DNA of 64,000 bases from positions 434,001-498,000 of the forward strand of contig NZ_LR134290.1 of assembly GCF_900636545.1 (NCBI RefSeq), in the 5' to 3' direction. The translations under genes and the position numbers were made by a program. The stretch is from Pseudomonas mendocina. Lineage in GTDB: Bacteria; Pseudomonadota; Gammaproteobacteria; Pseudomonadales; Pseudomonadaceae. Shown here one piece after another: positions 28,870 through 39,468 of this stretch (its first letter is position 1; each line of letters starts with the position of its first letter). The notes beneath the pieces were generated by a model. The model did no database searches. It had not been told where the DNA came from and saw only the letters and a program-made list of their open reading frames with translations.

Positions 28870-29336
28870 TGGGCACCTGGAGGGGCTGAGGAGAGTGAGG
28901 GTTTGTCCTGCACATAGCTGAGTGCCGGATTGACCACCAGTTGGCCGGTGATCAGCGCCTTGGAACCGAGTAGTACGCGATAACGCATGGTCTTGCGACA
29001 GGCCAGGGTGAATTCCACCGGCCACAGCAGATCGCCGAGGGCCAGATGAGTGCGGATCACATAGCGGCTCTGCGCCTGGCCGTTGGAGCTCTTGATACGT
29101 TTGACCGACACCAGCGGCGCCTCGCAACGATGACGGCGCTGCACCTGAGTGCCGAGGTAGGCAGTGAAGCGTACCCAGTCCTCGCCGTCACGCCGGAATG
29201 GCTGGATGTCGCTGGCATGCAGGCTGGAGGTGCTGGCGCCGGTGTCGATCTTGGCGCGCAGGCCGATGATGCCGAGCTCGGGCAGATTGATCCACTCACG
29301 CAGGCCGATCACGTTGAGCTGGTCGAAAGTCTTCAA
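28866..29336 (-). CDS. rimB: RimB-like retropepsin-fold protease (DUF785)
   Basis: A 156-residue retropepsin-like protein (ATP-dependent zinc protease family by annotation tradition). The catalytic-type motif [14 protein letters not shown] (DTGA) lies near residue 30, followed by [22 protein letters not shown] and [21 protein letters not shown]. In P. fluorescens RimB acts with RimK on S6. TTG 29336 gives [15 protein letters not shown]; another TTG nine codons upstream is possible. Its TGA overlaps the rimK ATG. It diverges from hslR. Confidence 0.85.
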   Translation of the reverse strand: MKTFDQLNVIGLREWINLPELGIIGLRAKIDTGASTSSLHASDIQPFRRDGEDWVRFTAYLGTQVQRRHRCEAPLVSVKRIKSSNGQAQSRYVIRTHLALGDLLWPVEFTLACRKTMRYRVLLGSKALITGQLVVNPALSYVQDKPSLSSAPPGAQ

Positions 29337-29448
29337 GGTGAGAGTGTCCCCTGCGGCGTACAACGCCTATGATTCCGCGCATTCTAGTTGTGTCGTGTGA
29401 CAACTGCATCCGCGATGGATGCGAATGCCAACCCCTTCAGAGTACGAG

Positions 29449-29877
29449 ATGAGCGAAAAAGACGACGACAAGGTGCGCCTGGACAAATGGCTGTGGGCGG
29501 CGCGTTTCTACAAGACCCGCGCCCTCGCCAAGGCGGCTATAGAAGGCGGCAAGGTGCATCACCGCGGCGACCGCTGCAAGCCGGGCAAGGAGCCTAAGGT
29601 CGGCGATGAATACGTGCTGCGCACCGGCTTCGACGAGCGCACCGTGGTCGTGCTGGCGCTCTCCGCCGTCCGTCGCGGGGCCCCCGAGGCGCAACTGCTG
29701 TATCGCGAGACCCAAGAGAGCATCGCCCGCCGCGAGCAGGCCGCGGCCATGCGCAAGGCGGGGGCTGTGGGGGTACAGACCGATGGCCGGCCGAGCAAGA
29801 AGCAGCGCCGGCAGATCCATCAGTTCAACGAACAGCAGGGCGGCGGCTTGCGCCACCCCTGGGCGGATGAGGAATAG
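29449..29877 (+). CDS. hslR: Heat-shock protein 15 homologue HslR (S4 domain)
   Basis: A 142-residue S4-domain RNA-binding protein. The S4 signature VRLDKWLWAARFYKTRALAK is at residues 8-27, followed by GGKVHHRGDRCKPGKEPKVG. E. coli Hsp15 binds stalled 50S subunits carrying nascent chains and frees them. The C-terminal tail is basic and Gln-rich. ATG 29449 gives MSEKDDDK; an earlier in-frame ATG at 29419 is less likely. It lies in the same neighbourhood as hslO, an association seen widely in gammaproteobacteria. Confidence 0.93.
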   Translation: MSEKDDDKVRLDKWLWAARFYKTRALAKAAIEGGKVHHRGDRCKPGKEPKVGDEYVLRTGFDERTVVVLALSAVRRGAPEAQLLYRETQESIARREQAAAMRKAGAVGVQTDGRPSKKQRRQIHQFNEQQGGGLRHPWADEE

Positions 29878-29890
29878 CGCAAGCCTGTAG

Positions 29891-29950
29891 GAGCGAGCTC
29901 TGCTCGCGAATGCGAACTGCGGTAAAGCTTCGCGAGCAGAGCTCGCTCCC
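29891..29950. repeat. REP-like dyad, family C, perfect 20-bp arms
   Basis: Arms at 29891-29910 and 29931-29950 (TCGCGAGCAGAGCTCGCTCC and its complement) with a 20-base loop, 14 bp after hslR. Only one copy of this family is in the window. Probable transcript 3' end between convergent genes. Confidence 0.8.
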
Positions 29951-29968
29951 ACTTTCTCGTTCAGTTTG

Positions 29969-30027
29969 TAGCCCGGATGAAATCCGGGGAATCGTATCGA
30001 CCCCTCCCGGATTGCATCTGGGCTACC
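29969..30027. repeat. REP-like dyad, family D (GTAGCCCGGATNNAATCCGGG)
   Basis: GTAGCCCGGATG at 29969 and CATCTGGGCTAC ending at 30027. Each arm also contains its own small dyad (CCCGGAT / ATCCGGG). Further copies at 47943-48002 and 59523-59587. It follows the family C element directly, so two different REP types lie in tandem. Confidence 0.8.
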
Positions 30028-30031
30028 TCGT

Positions 30032-30826
30032 TCAGCGCCCGCTGACGATGCTCATACGGCCCAGTAATGGCAGCTTGGCCAGGCGTGAGGTGATCGGCAG
30101 GGTGATCTTCTCCAGCCATTCGCTGGCGTGATAACCCAGCGGGGTGTAGCAGCTCCAGGCCAGGGCCAGCAGGCTGAGGAATACGCCGCCGACGAAGGCG
30201 TCGGCGCCCCAGTGGGCGCCGGCTACCAGGCGCGGCAGGATGCCGATCGTGGTAATTGCCCAAACCAGCAGCAGGCGCCAGCCGCGGGCGAAGAAGCTCA
30301 TGAAATAGGCCCAGATCAGCAGCACCGAGGCGTGATCGCCGGGGAAGCTGCGGCTGGCGCTGTCCTTCAGGTCCCAGCGCTCTTCCCAGGCCGGGAACAT
30401 TTCCGTCAGGCGTGCACTGCCTTCCACTACCAGCGACGGGCTGGCGTGCTGCCAGCCCATGTATTCGACCAGGTCGGCGAACAGCACGCGCATCAGCAGC
30501 ATCACCACCAGGGCGACCAGAAAGGCGAACAGCGCGCGGCGCACCTGGGCTCCGGTGAAAACCAGGTTGGCCTTGAGCATCACCGCCAGCATCACCACGC
30601 CGACCCCGGCATCGACCGGGCGCATGCTGCCGATGGCCCAGATATGGGCCCACAGGCCGCCAGCGTGTACCGGGTCGTTGAGCAGCTTGAACAGCCACAG
30701 ATCGAAGACGTTCCATAGTTCGCGGGTGGGCTGCCACAGCCAACTGGCGAGCAGCACGACAGCCACGACATGGCAGACCAGCATGGCGCGTGGATGCCAG
30801 TGGCGATTGATGAACGTGCTCGACAT
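30032..30826 (-). CDS. PAP2-family membrane phosphatase
   Basis: A 264-residue inner-membrane protein with about six hydrophobic segments. The phosphatase motifs are SRSFPGDHAS (variant of PSGH, residues near 155) and RLVAGAHWGADAFVGG (SRxxxxxHxxxD type), which face the periplasm in this family. Likely substrates are lipid phosphates such as phosphatidate or undecaprenyl pyrophosphate; I cannot choose between them. ATG 30826. It is a single-gene unit, convergent with hslR across two REP elements and divergent from hslO. Confidence 0.85.
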   Translation of the reverse strand: MSSTFINRHWHPRAMLVCHVVAVVLLASWLWQPTRELWNVFDLWLFKLLNDPVHAGGLWAHIWAIGSMRPVDAGVGVVMLAVMLKANLVFTGAQVRRALFAFLVALVVMLLMRVLFADLVEYMGWQHASPSLVVEGSARLTEMFPAWEERWDLKDSASRSFPGDHASVLLIWAYFMSFFARGWRLLLVWAITTIGILPRLVAGAHWGADAFVGGVFLSLLALAWSCYTPLGYHASEWLEKITLPITSRLAKLPLLGRMSIVSGR

Positions 30827-31042
30827 GGAAGATCCCTTTGCAGATTTATGACAGGCCCTACCTCAGGCGCGCGGATGATAGGCAGTGCTGGCGACAGTAC
30901 AAGGCCAGAAGCACTGTCGTTCAGTCCAGGTTCAGGGGGCGATGGCCGGGACGTGAACGACTGCACATGACGGTCGGGCCTTGGTTGTGCTGGCGTTTGT
31001 GCATAAAATCGCCAGCCTTTTTCAGACCTCGGGCCAGCCGCT

Positions 31043-31930
31043 ATGAACGACTTCAGTCAACGTTTCCTGTTCGACGACACCGATGTGCGTGGTGAGATGG
31101 TCGCGCTGCGCGAGAGCTATGCCCATGTGCTGGCCAAGCACGCTTACCCGCAGCCGGTGGCCCAGTTGCTTGGCGAGATGATGGCTGCCGCTGCCTTGCT
31201 GGTCGGCACCCTCAAGTTCGACGGCCTGCTGGTACTGCAGGCGCGTTCCGACGGCCCGCTGTCGCTGCTGATGGTCGAATGCTCCAGCGCTCGTGAGCTG
31301 CGCGGTATCGCCCGCTACGAGGCCGAGCAGATCGGTACCGATGCCGACCTGCAGAGTCTGATGCCCAATGGCGTGCTGGCCATCACCATCGACCCGACTC
31401 GTGGCCAGCGTTACCAGGGCATCGTCGATCTGGATGGCGTGGACCTGGCCGAGTGTCTGACCAACTACTTCGCCAGTTCCGAGCAGTTGCCGACCCGCTT
31501 CTGGCTCAAGGCCGACGGCCAACGTGCCCGTGGCCTGCTTCTGCAACAACTGCCGCCGCACCACCAGACCGGGCCGCAGGAGCGCGCCGAGAGCTGGAAC
31601 CATGTGCTGACCCTGGCCGATACCCTGACTGCCGAAGAGCTGCTGGGCCTGGACAACCCGACCCTGTTGCACCGCCTCTATCACCAGGAAAACGTCCGTC
31701 TGTTCGATGAGCAGCCGCTGCAGTTCCGCTGCAGTTGCTCGCGCGAGCGCTCCGCCAGTGCCCTGGCCAGCCTCGGCCAGGCCGATGCCGAGCTGCTGCT
31801 GGCCGAGCAGGGCGGCAGCGTGGTGATCGATTGCCAGTTCTGCAACGAGCGCTATGCCTTCGATGCCGCCGACATCGCCCAGCTGTTTGCCGGTGCCGGT
31901 AGCGAAGCGCCGTCGCAGACCCGCCATTGA
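31043..31930 (+). CDS. hslO: Hsp33 redox-regulated chaperone HslO
   Basis: A 295-residue cytoplasmic chaperone switched on by oxidation. The C-terminal zinc switch has four cysteines, [10 protein letters not shown] and DCQFCNERY, in the CxC plus CxxC arrangement of Hsp33. The N-terminal holding domain starts [20 protein letters not shown]. Length matches the family. pckA follows after 157 bp. As in P. aeruginosa, hslR, a PAP2-type gene, hslO and pckA are neighbours. Confidence 0.95.
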   Translation: MNDFSQRFLFDDTDVRGEMVALRESYAHVLAKHAYPQPVAQLLGEMMAAAALLVGTLKFDGLLVLQARSDGPLSLLMVECSSARELRGIARYEAEQIGTDADLQSLMPNGVLAITIDPTRGQRYQGIVDLDGVDLAECLTNYFASSEQLPTRFWLKADGQRARGLLLQQLPPHHQTGPQERAESWNHVLTLADTLTAEELLGLDNPTLLHRLYHQENVRLFDEQPLQFRCSCSRERSASALASLGQADAELLLAEQGGSVVIDCQFCNERYAFDAADIAQLFAGAGSEAPSQTRH

Positions 31931-32019
31931 TGAATTTTTCGAAACGATAGACGTTCTCTATCAGATCGGAGGCTGCCAAGCAGTTCGCTTTTCTGGCATA
32001 CTCCCGCGACTTTTTTACC

Positions 32020-32047
32020 GTGTAGTGCAGTTGCCCCTGCACTACAC
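32020..32047 (+). promoter_or_regulatory. Perfect 11-bp stem-loop in the pckA upstream region
   Basis: GTGTAGTGCAG, loop TTGCCC, CTGCACTACAC, ending 40 bp before the pckA ATG. No T-run, so not a terminator of hslO. It could be a leader RNA hairpin or, as DNA, a 28-bp dyad operator. Confidence 0.5.
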
Positions 32048-32087
32048 AACGTTCGGAAGACTCGGCCAGCGGCCGACGGGGACCCTC

Positions 32088-33629
32088 ATGACGCAAGCCA
32101 ACAACGCCGTGTACACCGACATCAGCGCCGCGCAACTGGTCGAAGAAGCCATTCGCCGTGGTGAAGGGGAACTGGCCGCCAACGGCGCGCTGGTCGTTCG
32201 TACCGGTCATCGCACTGGCCGCTCGCCGGCCGACCGCTTCATCGTTCAGGAGCCGAGCACCGAGGCGCAGATCGCCTGGGGCAACATCAACCGTCCGTTC
32301 CCGGCTGACAAGTTCGATGCCCTGTGGGATCGCGTCGCTGCCTTCAACAACGCCCAGGAACACTTCGTTTCCCATGTGCACGTCGGCTCCGCCGAAGAGC
32401 ACTATCTGCCGGTGAAGATGACCACCGCTACCGCTTGGCAGAACCTGTTCGGCCGTCAGCTGTTCATCAACCCGACTACTTACAACCAGGCTGGCAAGGC
32501 CGAGTGGCAGATTCTCAACGTCGCCAACTTCGAGTGCGTGCCTGAGCGTGACGGCACCAACTCCGATGGCTGCGTGATCATCAACTTCGCCGCCAGGAAA
32601 GTGCTGATCGCCGGCATGCGTTACGCCGGTGAAATGAAGAAAGCCATGTTCTCCGTGCAGAACTTCCTGCTGCCGGAAAAAGACGTGCTGCCGATGCACT
32701 GCGCCGCCAACATTGGCGAAGAGGGTGATGTAACCCTGTTCTTTGGCCTGTCCGGCACCGGCAAGACCACCCTGTCCGCCGACGAGTCGCGTTACCTGAT
32801 CGGTGACGACGAGCACGGTTGGGGCGAAGGCGTGGTGTTCAACGTCGAGGGTGGTTGCTACGCCAAGTGCATCGACCTGTCCGAGAAGAACGAGCCGGTG
32901 ATCTGGAAAGCCATCCAGTTCGGTACCGTGCTGGAAAACGTCGTGCTCGACGAGCAGCGCGTTCCTGATTACGCCGATGACAGCCTGACCCAGAACAGCC
33001 GCGCAGCCTACCCGCTGGAGTACGTCGAGAAGCGCAGCGAGAAGAACCTGGGCGGCGAGCCGAACGCGGTGATCTTCCTGACCTGCGACCTGACTGGCGT
33101 ACTGCCGCCGGTGTCGATCCTCAACAACGAGCAGGCGGCCTACCACTTCCTGTCCGGTTACACCGCGCTGGTCGGTTCCACCGAAATGGGTTCGGGCGGC
33201 GGCATCAAGTCAACCTTCTCCACCTGCTTCGGCGCACCGTTCTTCCCGCGTCCGGCTGGTGTCTACGCCGAGCTGCTGATCAAGCGCATCAATGCCTTCG
33301 GCTCCAAGGTCTACCTGGTCAACACCGGCTGGACTGGCGGCGGCTACGGCGTCGGCAAGCGTTTCAACATTCCCACCACTCGTGGCGTGATCGCTGCCAT
33401 CCAGAGTGGCGCGCTAATCGGTGCCGAGACCGAGCACCTGCCGATCATCAACCTAGACGTGCCCAAGGCCGTTCCGGGCGTCGAGACCAACCTGCTCAAC
33501 CCGCGCAACACGTGGGCTGACAAGAATGCCTACGACGAAGCCGCCAAGGGCCTGGCCAAGCTGTTCATCGACAACTTCCAGAAGTTCGATGTCAGCGACG
33601 CCATCAAGAGCGCCGGCCCGCAGCTGTAA
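32088..33629 (+). CDS. pckA: Phosphoenolpyruvate carboxykinase (ATP) PckA
   Basis: A 513-residue enzyme converting oxaloacetate and ATP to phosphoenolpyruvate, CO2 and ADP, the entry to gluconeogenesis. The P-loop GLSGTGKT is at residues 220-227 and is followed by [18 protein letters not shown] (kinase-2 Asp pair). Other landmarks: [54 protein letters not shown] 32088 gives the normal length; the longer frame to 31854 overlaps hslO. A leader stem-loop precedes and a strong terminator follows, so it is monocistronic. Confidence 0.97.
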   Translation: MTQANNAVYTDISAAQLVEEAIRRGEGELAANGALVVRTGHRTGRSPADRFIVQEPSTEAQIAWGNINRPFPADKFDALWDRVAAFNNAQEHFVSHVHVGSAEEHYLPVKMTTATAWQNLFGRQLFINPTTYNQAGKAEWQILNVANFECVPERDGTNSDGCVIINFAARKVLIAGMRYAGEMKKAMFSVQNFLLPEKDVLPMHCAANIGEEGDVTLFFGLSGTGKTTLSADESRYLIGDDEHGWGEGVVFNVEGGCYAKCIDLSEKNEPVIWKAIQFGTVLENVVLDEQRVPDYADDSLTQNSRAAYPLEYVEKRSEKNLGGEPNAVIFLTCDLTGVLPPVSILNNEQAAYHFLSGYTALVGSTEMGSGGGIKSTFSTCFGAPFFPRPAGVYAELLIKRINAFGSKVYLVNTGWTGGGYGVGKRFNIPTTRGVIAAIQSGALIGAETEHLPIINLDVPKAVPGVETNLLNPRNTWADKNAYDEAAKGLAKLFIDNFQKFDVSDAIKSAGPQL

Positions 33630-33646
33630 GCTGAGCCGCGCTCTCT

Positions 33647-33674
33647 GACAAAGCCGCCTTCGGGCGGCTTTGTC
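33647..33674 (+). terminator. Intrinsic terminator after pckA
   Basis: GACAAAGCCGCC, loop TTCG, GGCGGCTTTGTC, 12-bp stem with a UUCG tetraloop, 17 bp after the stop codon, then GTTGTT. Confidence 0.85.
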
Positions 33675-33723
33675 GTTGTTGAAGACTGCGTCCAACTTAG
33701 CGTGGGTACACGCAGCGGAGTAG

Positions 33724-33749
33724 GGCGTACTCGCCGCAGGCAGTACGCC
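33724..33749. promoter_or_regulatory. Inverted repeat upstream of the recQ-like gene
   Basis: GGCGTACT (33724-33731), 10-base spacer, AGTACGCC (33742-33749). Perfect arms in the 243-bp gap between the pckA terminator and the helicase. Possible operator or a degraded repeat. Confidence 0.3.
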
Positions 33750-33846
33750 ATGGGTGTCAGGTTCAAGTTGCGACGCCGAGCCTGGAACGGGCGGCGGGCT
33801 GTTCGCTGGCGCTCCTGAGCCCGGCCTACACAGGTGCAACACGTCA

Positions 33847-33861
33847 GTGCGCATGGCGCAC
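33847..33861. repeat. Short palindromic repeat, family E (GTGCGC-NNN-GCGCAC)
   Basis: GTGCGC ATG GCGCAC. Same family as 35858-35874, 58307-58325 and 63961-63985, all with three-base loops. It lies 56 bp before the helicase start. Confidence 0.65.
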
Positions 33862-33917
33862 CCCACGCAACCGCGTTATGGTCAGGTGCCATTCAGCGGT
33901 CAAAGGAGTGACAGCGC

Positions 33918-35834
<1,917 letters not shown>

Positions 35835-35857
35835 GGATGATCGCCTGTGAAATGCCT

Positions 35858-35874
35858 GGTGCGCACGGCGCACC
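35858..35874. repeat. Short palindromic repeat, family E
   Basis: GGTGCGC ACG GCGCACC, between the convergent helicase and lipoprotein genes. Confidence 0.65.
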
Positions 35875-36474
35875 CTACTGGGCGACGCGTTGGCCTTCGG
35901 CCAGTGTCCAGTCCACCAGTTCGCGGGACAATTGATCGGCAGCCTTGCCGAACGCAGTCACTACTGCGGTAATCGAGGTATCGCCTGCTGCCTGGCTGAC
36001 GCTGAAGCGGCGGCTGGCGATGATCTTCTGGCTGCGCGTATCCACCAGGTTGACCTCGAGGCGGATCAGCGCGGAAGGGATGTCGTCACGGTATTCGCTA
36101 TGGAAGCTGCGCAGATCGCTGACCAGTTCCAGGTCGGCCTGCAGGCGCTGGTCCTCGTTGCTCAGCGCCTGAATCCGGCCATCATCCTGAAATGCATCGA
36201 GCAGTCGCGCACGCAACAACTGTGGCGTGCGCTCGCTCCAGCGCACGCCCTGATAGGTGTTGACTCGTCCGGGTTCGGGCAGCACGACGATACGTGTACC
36301 GTCTAGCAACTGGTTGCTGACCGGGCTGTTGACCCGCAGCGACCAGTCGACACGCTGTGTCTGTGCCGGCAGCGTCGTGGCCGGTAGCAGGTAGATATCC
36401 AGCGGTTCGCTCTGCGGCAAGATCGAGCAGGCGCCGAGCAGGGCGGCCGCCAGCAACAGGGTAAGACGCTTCAT
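35875..36474 (-). CDS. MCE-transporter auxiliary lipoprotein (ABC_trans_aux type)
   Basis: A 199-residue outer-membrane-type lipoprotein. The signal ends in a lipobox, LLGAC-S, with Cys16 as the lipidated residue. The mature part begins SILPQSEPLDIYLLP and contains LPEPGRVNTYQGVRWSERTP and FSVSQAAGDTSITAVV, typical of the PqiC-like/ABC transport auxiliary family. It probably links an MCE assembly to the outer membrane. Last gene of a four-gene operon; its ATG overlaps the stop of the MCE gene. Unlike the Mla system, no MlaC-like soluble carrier is present. Confidence 0.85.
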   Translation of the reverse strand: MKRLTLLLAAALLGACSILPQSEPLDIYLLPATTLPAQTQRVDWSLRVNSPVSNQLLDGTRIVVLPEPGRVNTYQGVRWSERTPQLLRARLLDAFQDDGRIQALSNEDQRLQADLELVSDLRSFHSEYRDDIPSALIRLEVNLVDTRSQKIIASRRFSVSQAAGDTSITAVVTAFGKAADQLSRELVDWTLAEGQRVAQ

Positions 36475-37388
36475 GGTTGGAACTCCTTGATGCTGTCGCT
36501 GCGCAGCAGGTAGCCGCTGGGGTCCTGCTCCAGGCGGCGAGAGAAACCGCGCAGGGCGCCGAGGGTTTCGCGCAGCTCGCTGATCGTCGGGCCCAGATCG
36601 CTCAGGCCCTGCATGCCGCTGTCCAGTGCGCCGCGATTGTTCTGCAGCAACTGCTCGATGGTTTGGCTGCTGCGTTCCAGCGAGACCATCAGGCGTTCGG
36701 CGCTTTCCAGCACCTGGCTGCCCTGGCTGTCGAGCAACTGATTGGCGTTCTTCATCAGTGCGGCGGCTTCACGTGTGGCGGCGCTGGTCTGGCGCAGGGC
36801 TTCGCCCAGTTCTTCACGCTGGTCGGCGATGCCGGCGGTGGCCTGCTCGAGGTTTTCCAGGGTGCGTGATACACGCTCGGCGTTCTCGCGCGAGAGCATG
36901 CGGTTGGCGCGGTTGAGCAGGCGGGTGATGTTGCTGACCAGGTCCTCGCCGTTGGCCATCAGCCGTGATAACGGCGATCGGTCGGCGATGATGATGCCGG
37001 GTTGGCCGTCCTTGCCCTCCAGTGGTGGGCTCTCGGGGCTGCCACCGTGCAGCTGTATGACTGCCAGGCCGGTGATGCCGGTGATAGCCAGGCGGGCACG
37101 GGTGTCCTGCTTGATTGGGGTATTGCCGACGATACGGATGCGTGCGCGCACCGTGCGCGGATCATCTGGGTCGAGCCCGAGACTGACCACGTCGCCGACC
37201 TTGATCCCGCTGTACTGTACGGCGCTACCCTGCGATAGGCCGGTGACCGCTTCGTTGAAGATCACCTCGTAGTCGGTGAATGCACGATCCGCCCCGGCCT
37301 TGTTCAGCCACAGGCCGAACAGCAGCGCCGCGCCTACCGTGAGCACGGTGAACAGACCGATCAGCACATGATGGGCTTTGGGTTCCAT
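36471..37388 (-). CDS. MCE (MlaD-family) substrate-binding protein
   Basis: A 305-residue periplasmic protein anchored by one N-terminal membrane helix (residues 7-27). The MCE domain follows (about 35-120): VIFNEAVTGLSQGSAVQYSG, KVGDVVSLGLDPDDPRTVR, TGITGLAVIQLHGG. Residues 150-300 are a long helical coiled region (LLNRANRMLSRENAERVSRT and on), which in other MCE proteins builds a hexameric tube or needle. It would pass lipids between membranes. It abuts the ATPase gene. Longer than MlaD (about 180), nearer to mycobacterial-type or 'Mkl'-partner MCE proteins in length. Confidence 0.88.
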   Translation of the reverse strand: MEPKAHHVLIGLFTVLTVGAALLFGLWLNKAGADRAFTDYEVIFNEAVTGLSQGSAVQYSGIKVGDVVSLGLDPDDPRTVRARIRIVGNTPIKQDTRARLAITGITGLAVIQLHGGSPESPPLEGKDGQPGIIIADRSPLSRLMANGEDLVSNITRLLNRANRMLSRENAERVSRTLENLEQATAGIADQREELGEALRQTSAATREAAALMKNANQLLDSQGSQVLESAERLMVSLERSSQTIEQLLQNNRGALDSGMQGLSDLGPTISELRETLGALRGFSRRLEQDPSGYLLRSDSIKEFQP

Positions 37389-38174
37389 TCATTGCCTCCC
37401 TGCCGCCGCAGCGGCCTTTGCGGCCGCGCGTCCACGCGGGCCGTGAAAATATTCCTGAATCCAGGGATCGTTGGTAGCGGCCACCACGTCCAGGCGGTCG
37501 GCTACCAGCACCTTCTTCTGCGCCAATACCGCGACCCGGTCGCAGATGCTGTAGAGCGTGTCCAGGTCGTGGGTCACCAGAAATACACTCAGACCCAGGC
37601 TGTCACTGAGGGTGCGGATCAACTGGTCGAAGGCCGCCGCACCAATCGGGTCGAGGCCGGCGGTGGGCTCGTCGAGGAACAGGATTTCCGGGTCGAGCGC
37701 CAGGGCACGGGCCAGGGCGGCGCGCTTGACCATGCCACCGGACAGGGAGCTGGGGTATTTGCTGCCGGCATCCTGGGGCAGACCGGCCAGGGCGATCTTG
37801 ACCCGAGCCAGGCGTTCGGCCTCGGCGCGTGACAAGCCGGCATGCTCGATCAGTGGCAGGGCGACGTTCTCGCTGACGGTCAGCGAGGAGAACAGTGCGC
37901 CGCGCTGATAGAGCACGCCGAAGCGCCGCTCCAGTTGCGAGCGCCGCTCGGCCGGCAGGCTCAGCAGCTCTTCGCCGAATACCCGCACGGTGCCGGCGTT
38001 GGGCTGGCGCAGGCCGACGATGCTGCGCAGCAGCACCGACTTGCCGGTGCCGGAGCCGCCGACCACGCCTAGTATCTCGCCGCGATACAGGTCGAAATCC
38101 AGATGTTCGTGCACCACCTGGCTGCCGAAGCGGTTGCTCAGGTCGCGCACCTCGATGACCTTGTCCCGGCTCAC
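37389..38174 (-). CDS. MCE transporter ATPase (MlaF-like)
   Basis: A 261-residue ABC ATPase. Walker A GGSGTGKS near residue 40, signature LSGGMVKRAALARAL, Walker B EILFLDEPTAGLDP, switch His in LVTHDLDTLY. The LSGGM variant and closeness to MlaF mark it as the MCE-transporter subclass. The start is GTG 38174, overlapping the permease stop (GTGA), so translation is coupled. A short Ala/Arg-rich tail follows the ABC fold. Confidence 0.9.
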   Translation of the reverse strand: MSRDKVIEVRDLSNRFGSQVVHEHLDFDLYRGEILGVVGGSGTGKSVLLRSIVGLRQPNAGTVRVFGEELLSLPAERRSQLERRFGVLYQRGALFSSLTVSENVALPLIEHAGLSRAEAERLARVKIALAGLPQDAGSKYPSSLSGGMVKRAALARALALDPEILFLDEPTAGLDPIGAAAFDQLIRTLSDSLGLSVFLVTHDLDTLYSICDRVAVLAQKKVLVADRLDVVAATNDPWIQEYFHGPRGRAAAKAAAAAGRQ

Positions 38175-39310
38175 CAGCCCATCTCCATCAGGAACAGCGC
38201 GGCCAGGGCGTCGAGCAGGATGACCACGAAGATCGACTGCACCACTGCCGAGGTAGTGTGTTCACCCACCGATTGTGCGCTGCCGCTGACCTTGAAACCT
38301 TCCAGGCAGCCGATCAGGGCGATCAGGAAGGCGAAGATCGGCGCCTTGAGCAGGCCGACCAGGAAGTGCCGCAGCAGGTCGCTGTCCTGCAGGATCGACA
38401 GGTACATCGTCACCGGAATGTCCAGCGACACGGCACAGACCAAGCCGCCGCCGACTATGCCGCTGAGCATGGCGATGAAAGTCAGGATCGGCAGCGCGAT
38501 GAGCATGGCGAACACACGCGGCAGTACCAACAGTTCGATGGGGCTTAGGCCAAGGGTGCGGATGGCGTCGATTTCCTCGTTGGCCTTCATCGAGCCGATC
38601 TGCGCGGTGAAGGCGCTGGCGGTACGCCCGGCCATCAGGATCGCGGTCAGCAGTACGCCGAACTCGCGCAGGAATGAGAAGGCCACCAGATTCACCGTGT
38701 AGATGGTGGCGCCGAAGTCGGCAAGGATGGTGGCGCCGAGAAAAGCCACCACAGCGCCCACCAGAAAGGTCAGCAGGGCGACGATGGGTACGGCGTTGAG
38801 CCCGCATTGTTCCAGGTGCGCGGCCAGCGAAGTCAGGCGCCAGCGCATCGGGCGCACCAGGATCGCCAGCATGCTGGTCAGGGTCAGGCCCATGAAACCG
38901 AGCAGTGCACGGCCCTGGTGCCACATGCCTTCGACCACTTCGCCGATGTGGCCAAGCACTTCTCGCAGTACCGAAGGCTCCGCTGCGGCCTGCGCCGGGG
39001 CGCTGCCTGCCATGGCATCGGCCACTGTCAGCAGCAGGGCGCGGCGTCGTTCGTCGAGTTCGGCCTGCTGGATCAACTGGCGCAGGCGCTCACTGCCGAA
39101 CAGCTCCACCAGCAGCGCCGCGCCAGCGGTGTCCAGCGCGGCCAGGTCGCCGAGATCGACGCTTTCCTTGCCGTGCAGGCGTTCACGCAGGGCCCGCACC
39201 TGGGGTTCGAGCTGGCTGTAGTGGGCCAATGTCCAGTCGCCACCCAGCCGCAGCCCGCTGGCGGCGTCCGTGCTGCTGGTCTGCTGCGAGGTCAGGTAGG
39301 GAGTGGTCAT
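38171..39310 (-). CDS. MCE transporter permease with N-terminal STAS domain (MlaB-MlaE fusion)
   Basis: A 379-residue inner-membrane permease. Residues 1 to about 100 form a STAS-like domain (LAHYSQLEPQVRALRERL, VDLGDLAALDTAGAALLVEL), which in the Mla system is the separate protein MlaB. Residues about 150-379 are the MlaE fold with five hydrophobic segments (VPIVALLTFLVGAVVAFLGA; LREFGVLLTAILMAGRTASA; EEIDAIRTLGLSPIELLVLP). ATG 39310 is taken; GTG 39316 is also possible. First gene of the operon permease-ATPase-MCE-lipoprotein. Likely moves phospholipid or another lipid; direction unknown. Confidence 0.9.
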   Translation of the reverse strand: MTTPYLTSQQTSSTDAASGLRLGGDWTLAHYSQLEPQVRALRERLHGKESVDLGDLAALDTAGAALLVELFGSERLRQLIQQAELDERRRALLLTVADAMAGSAPAQAAAEPSVLREVLGHIGEVVEGMWHQGRALLGFMGLTLTSMLAILVRPMRWRLTSLAAHLEQCGLNAVPIVALLTFLVGAVVAFLGATILADFGATIYTVNLVAFSFLREFGVLLTAILMAGRTASAFTAQIGSMKANEEIDAIRTLGLSPIELLVLPRVFAMLIALPILTFIAMLSGIVGGGLVCAVSLDIPVTMYLSILQDSDLLRHFLVGLLKAPIFAFLIALIGCLEGFKVSGSAQSVGEHTTSAVVQSIFVVILLDALAALFLMEMGW

Positions 39311-39468
39311 CGCCACAGCTTAGCTCTGCACGAGCGTCTCAAGCCAGTCACGACTTGTAGCAGATGTAAATGGAGTGACGAATCAGCCACCAGGCTGCAC
39401 CAAAGATCGGATGACAGGCGCATGGACTAGGGTGATGCTCGTTGTCCCGAGGCGAGCGAGGCTGAGCC

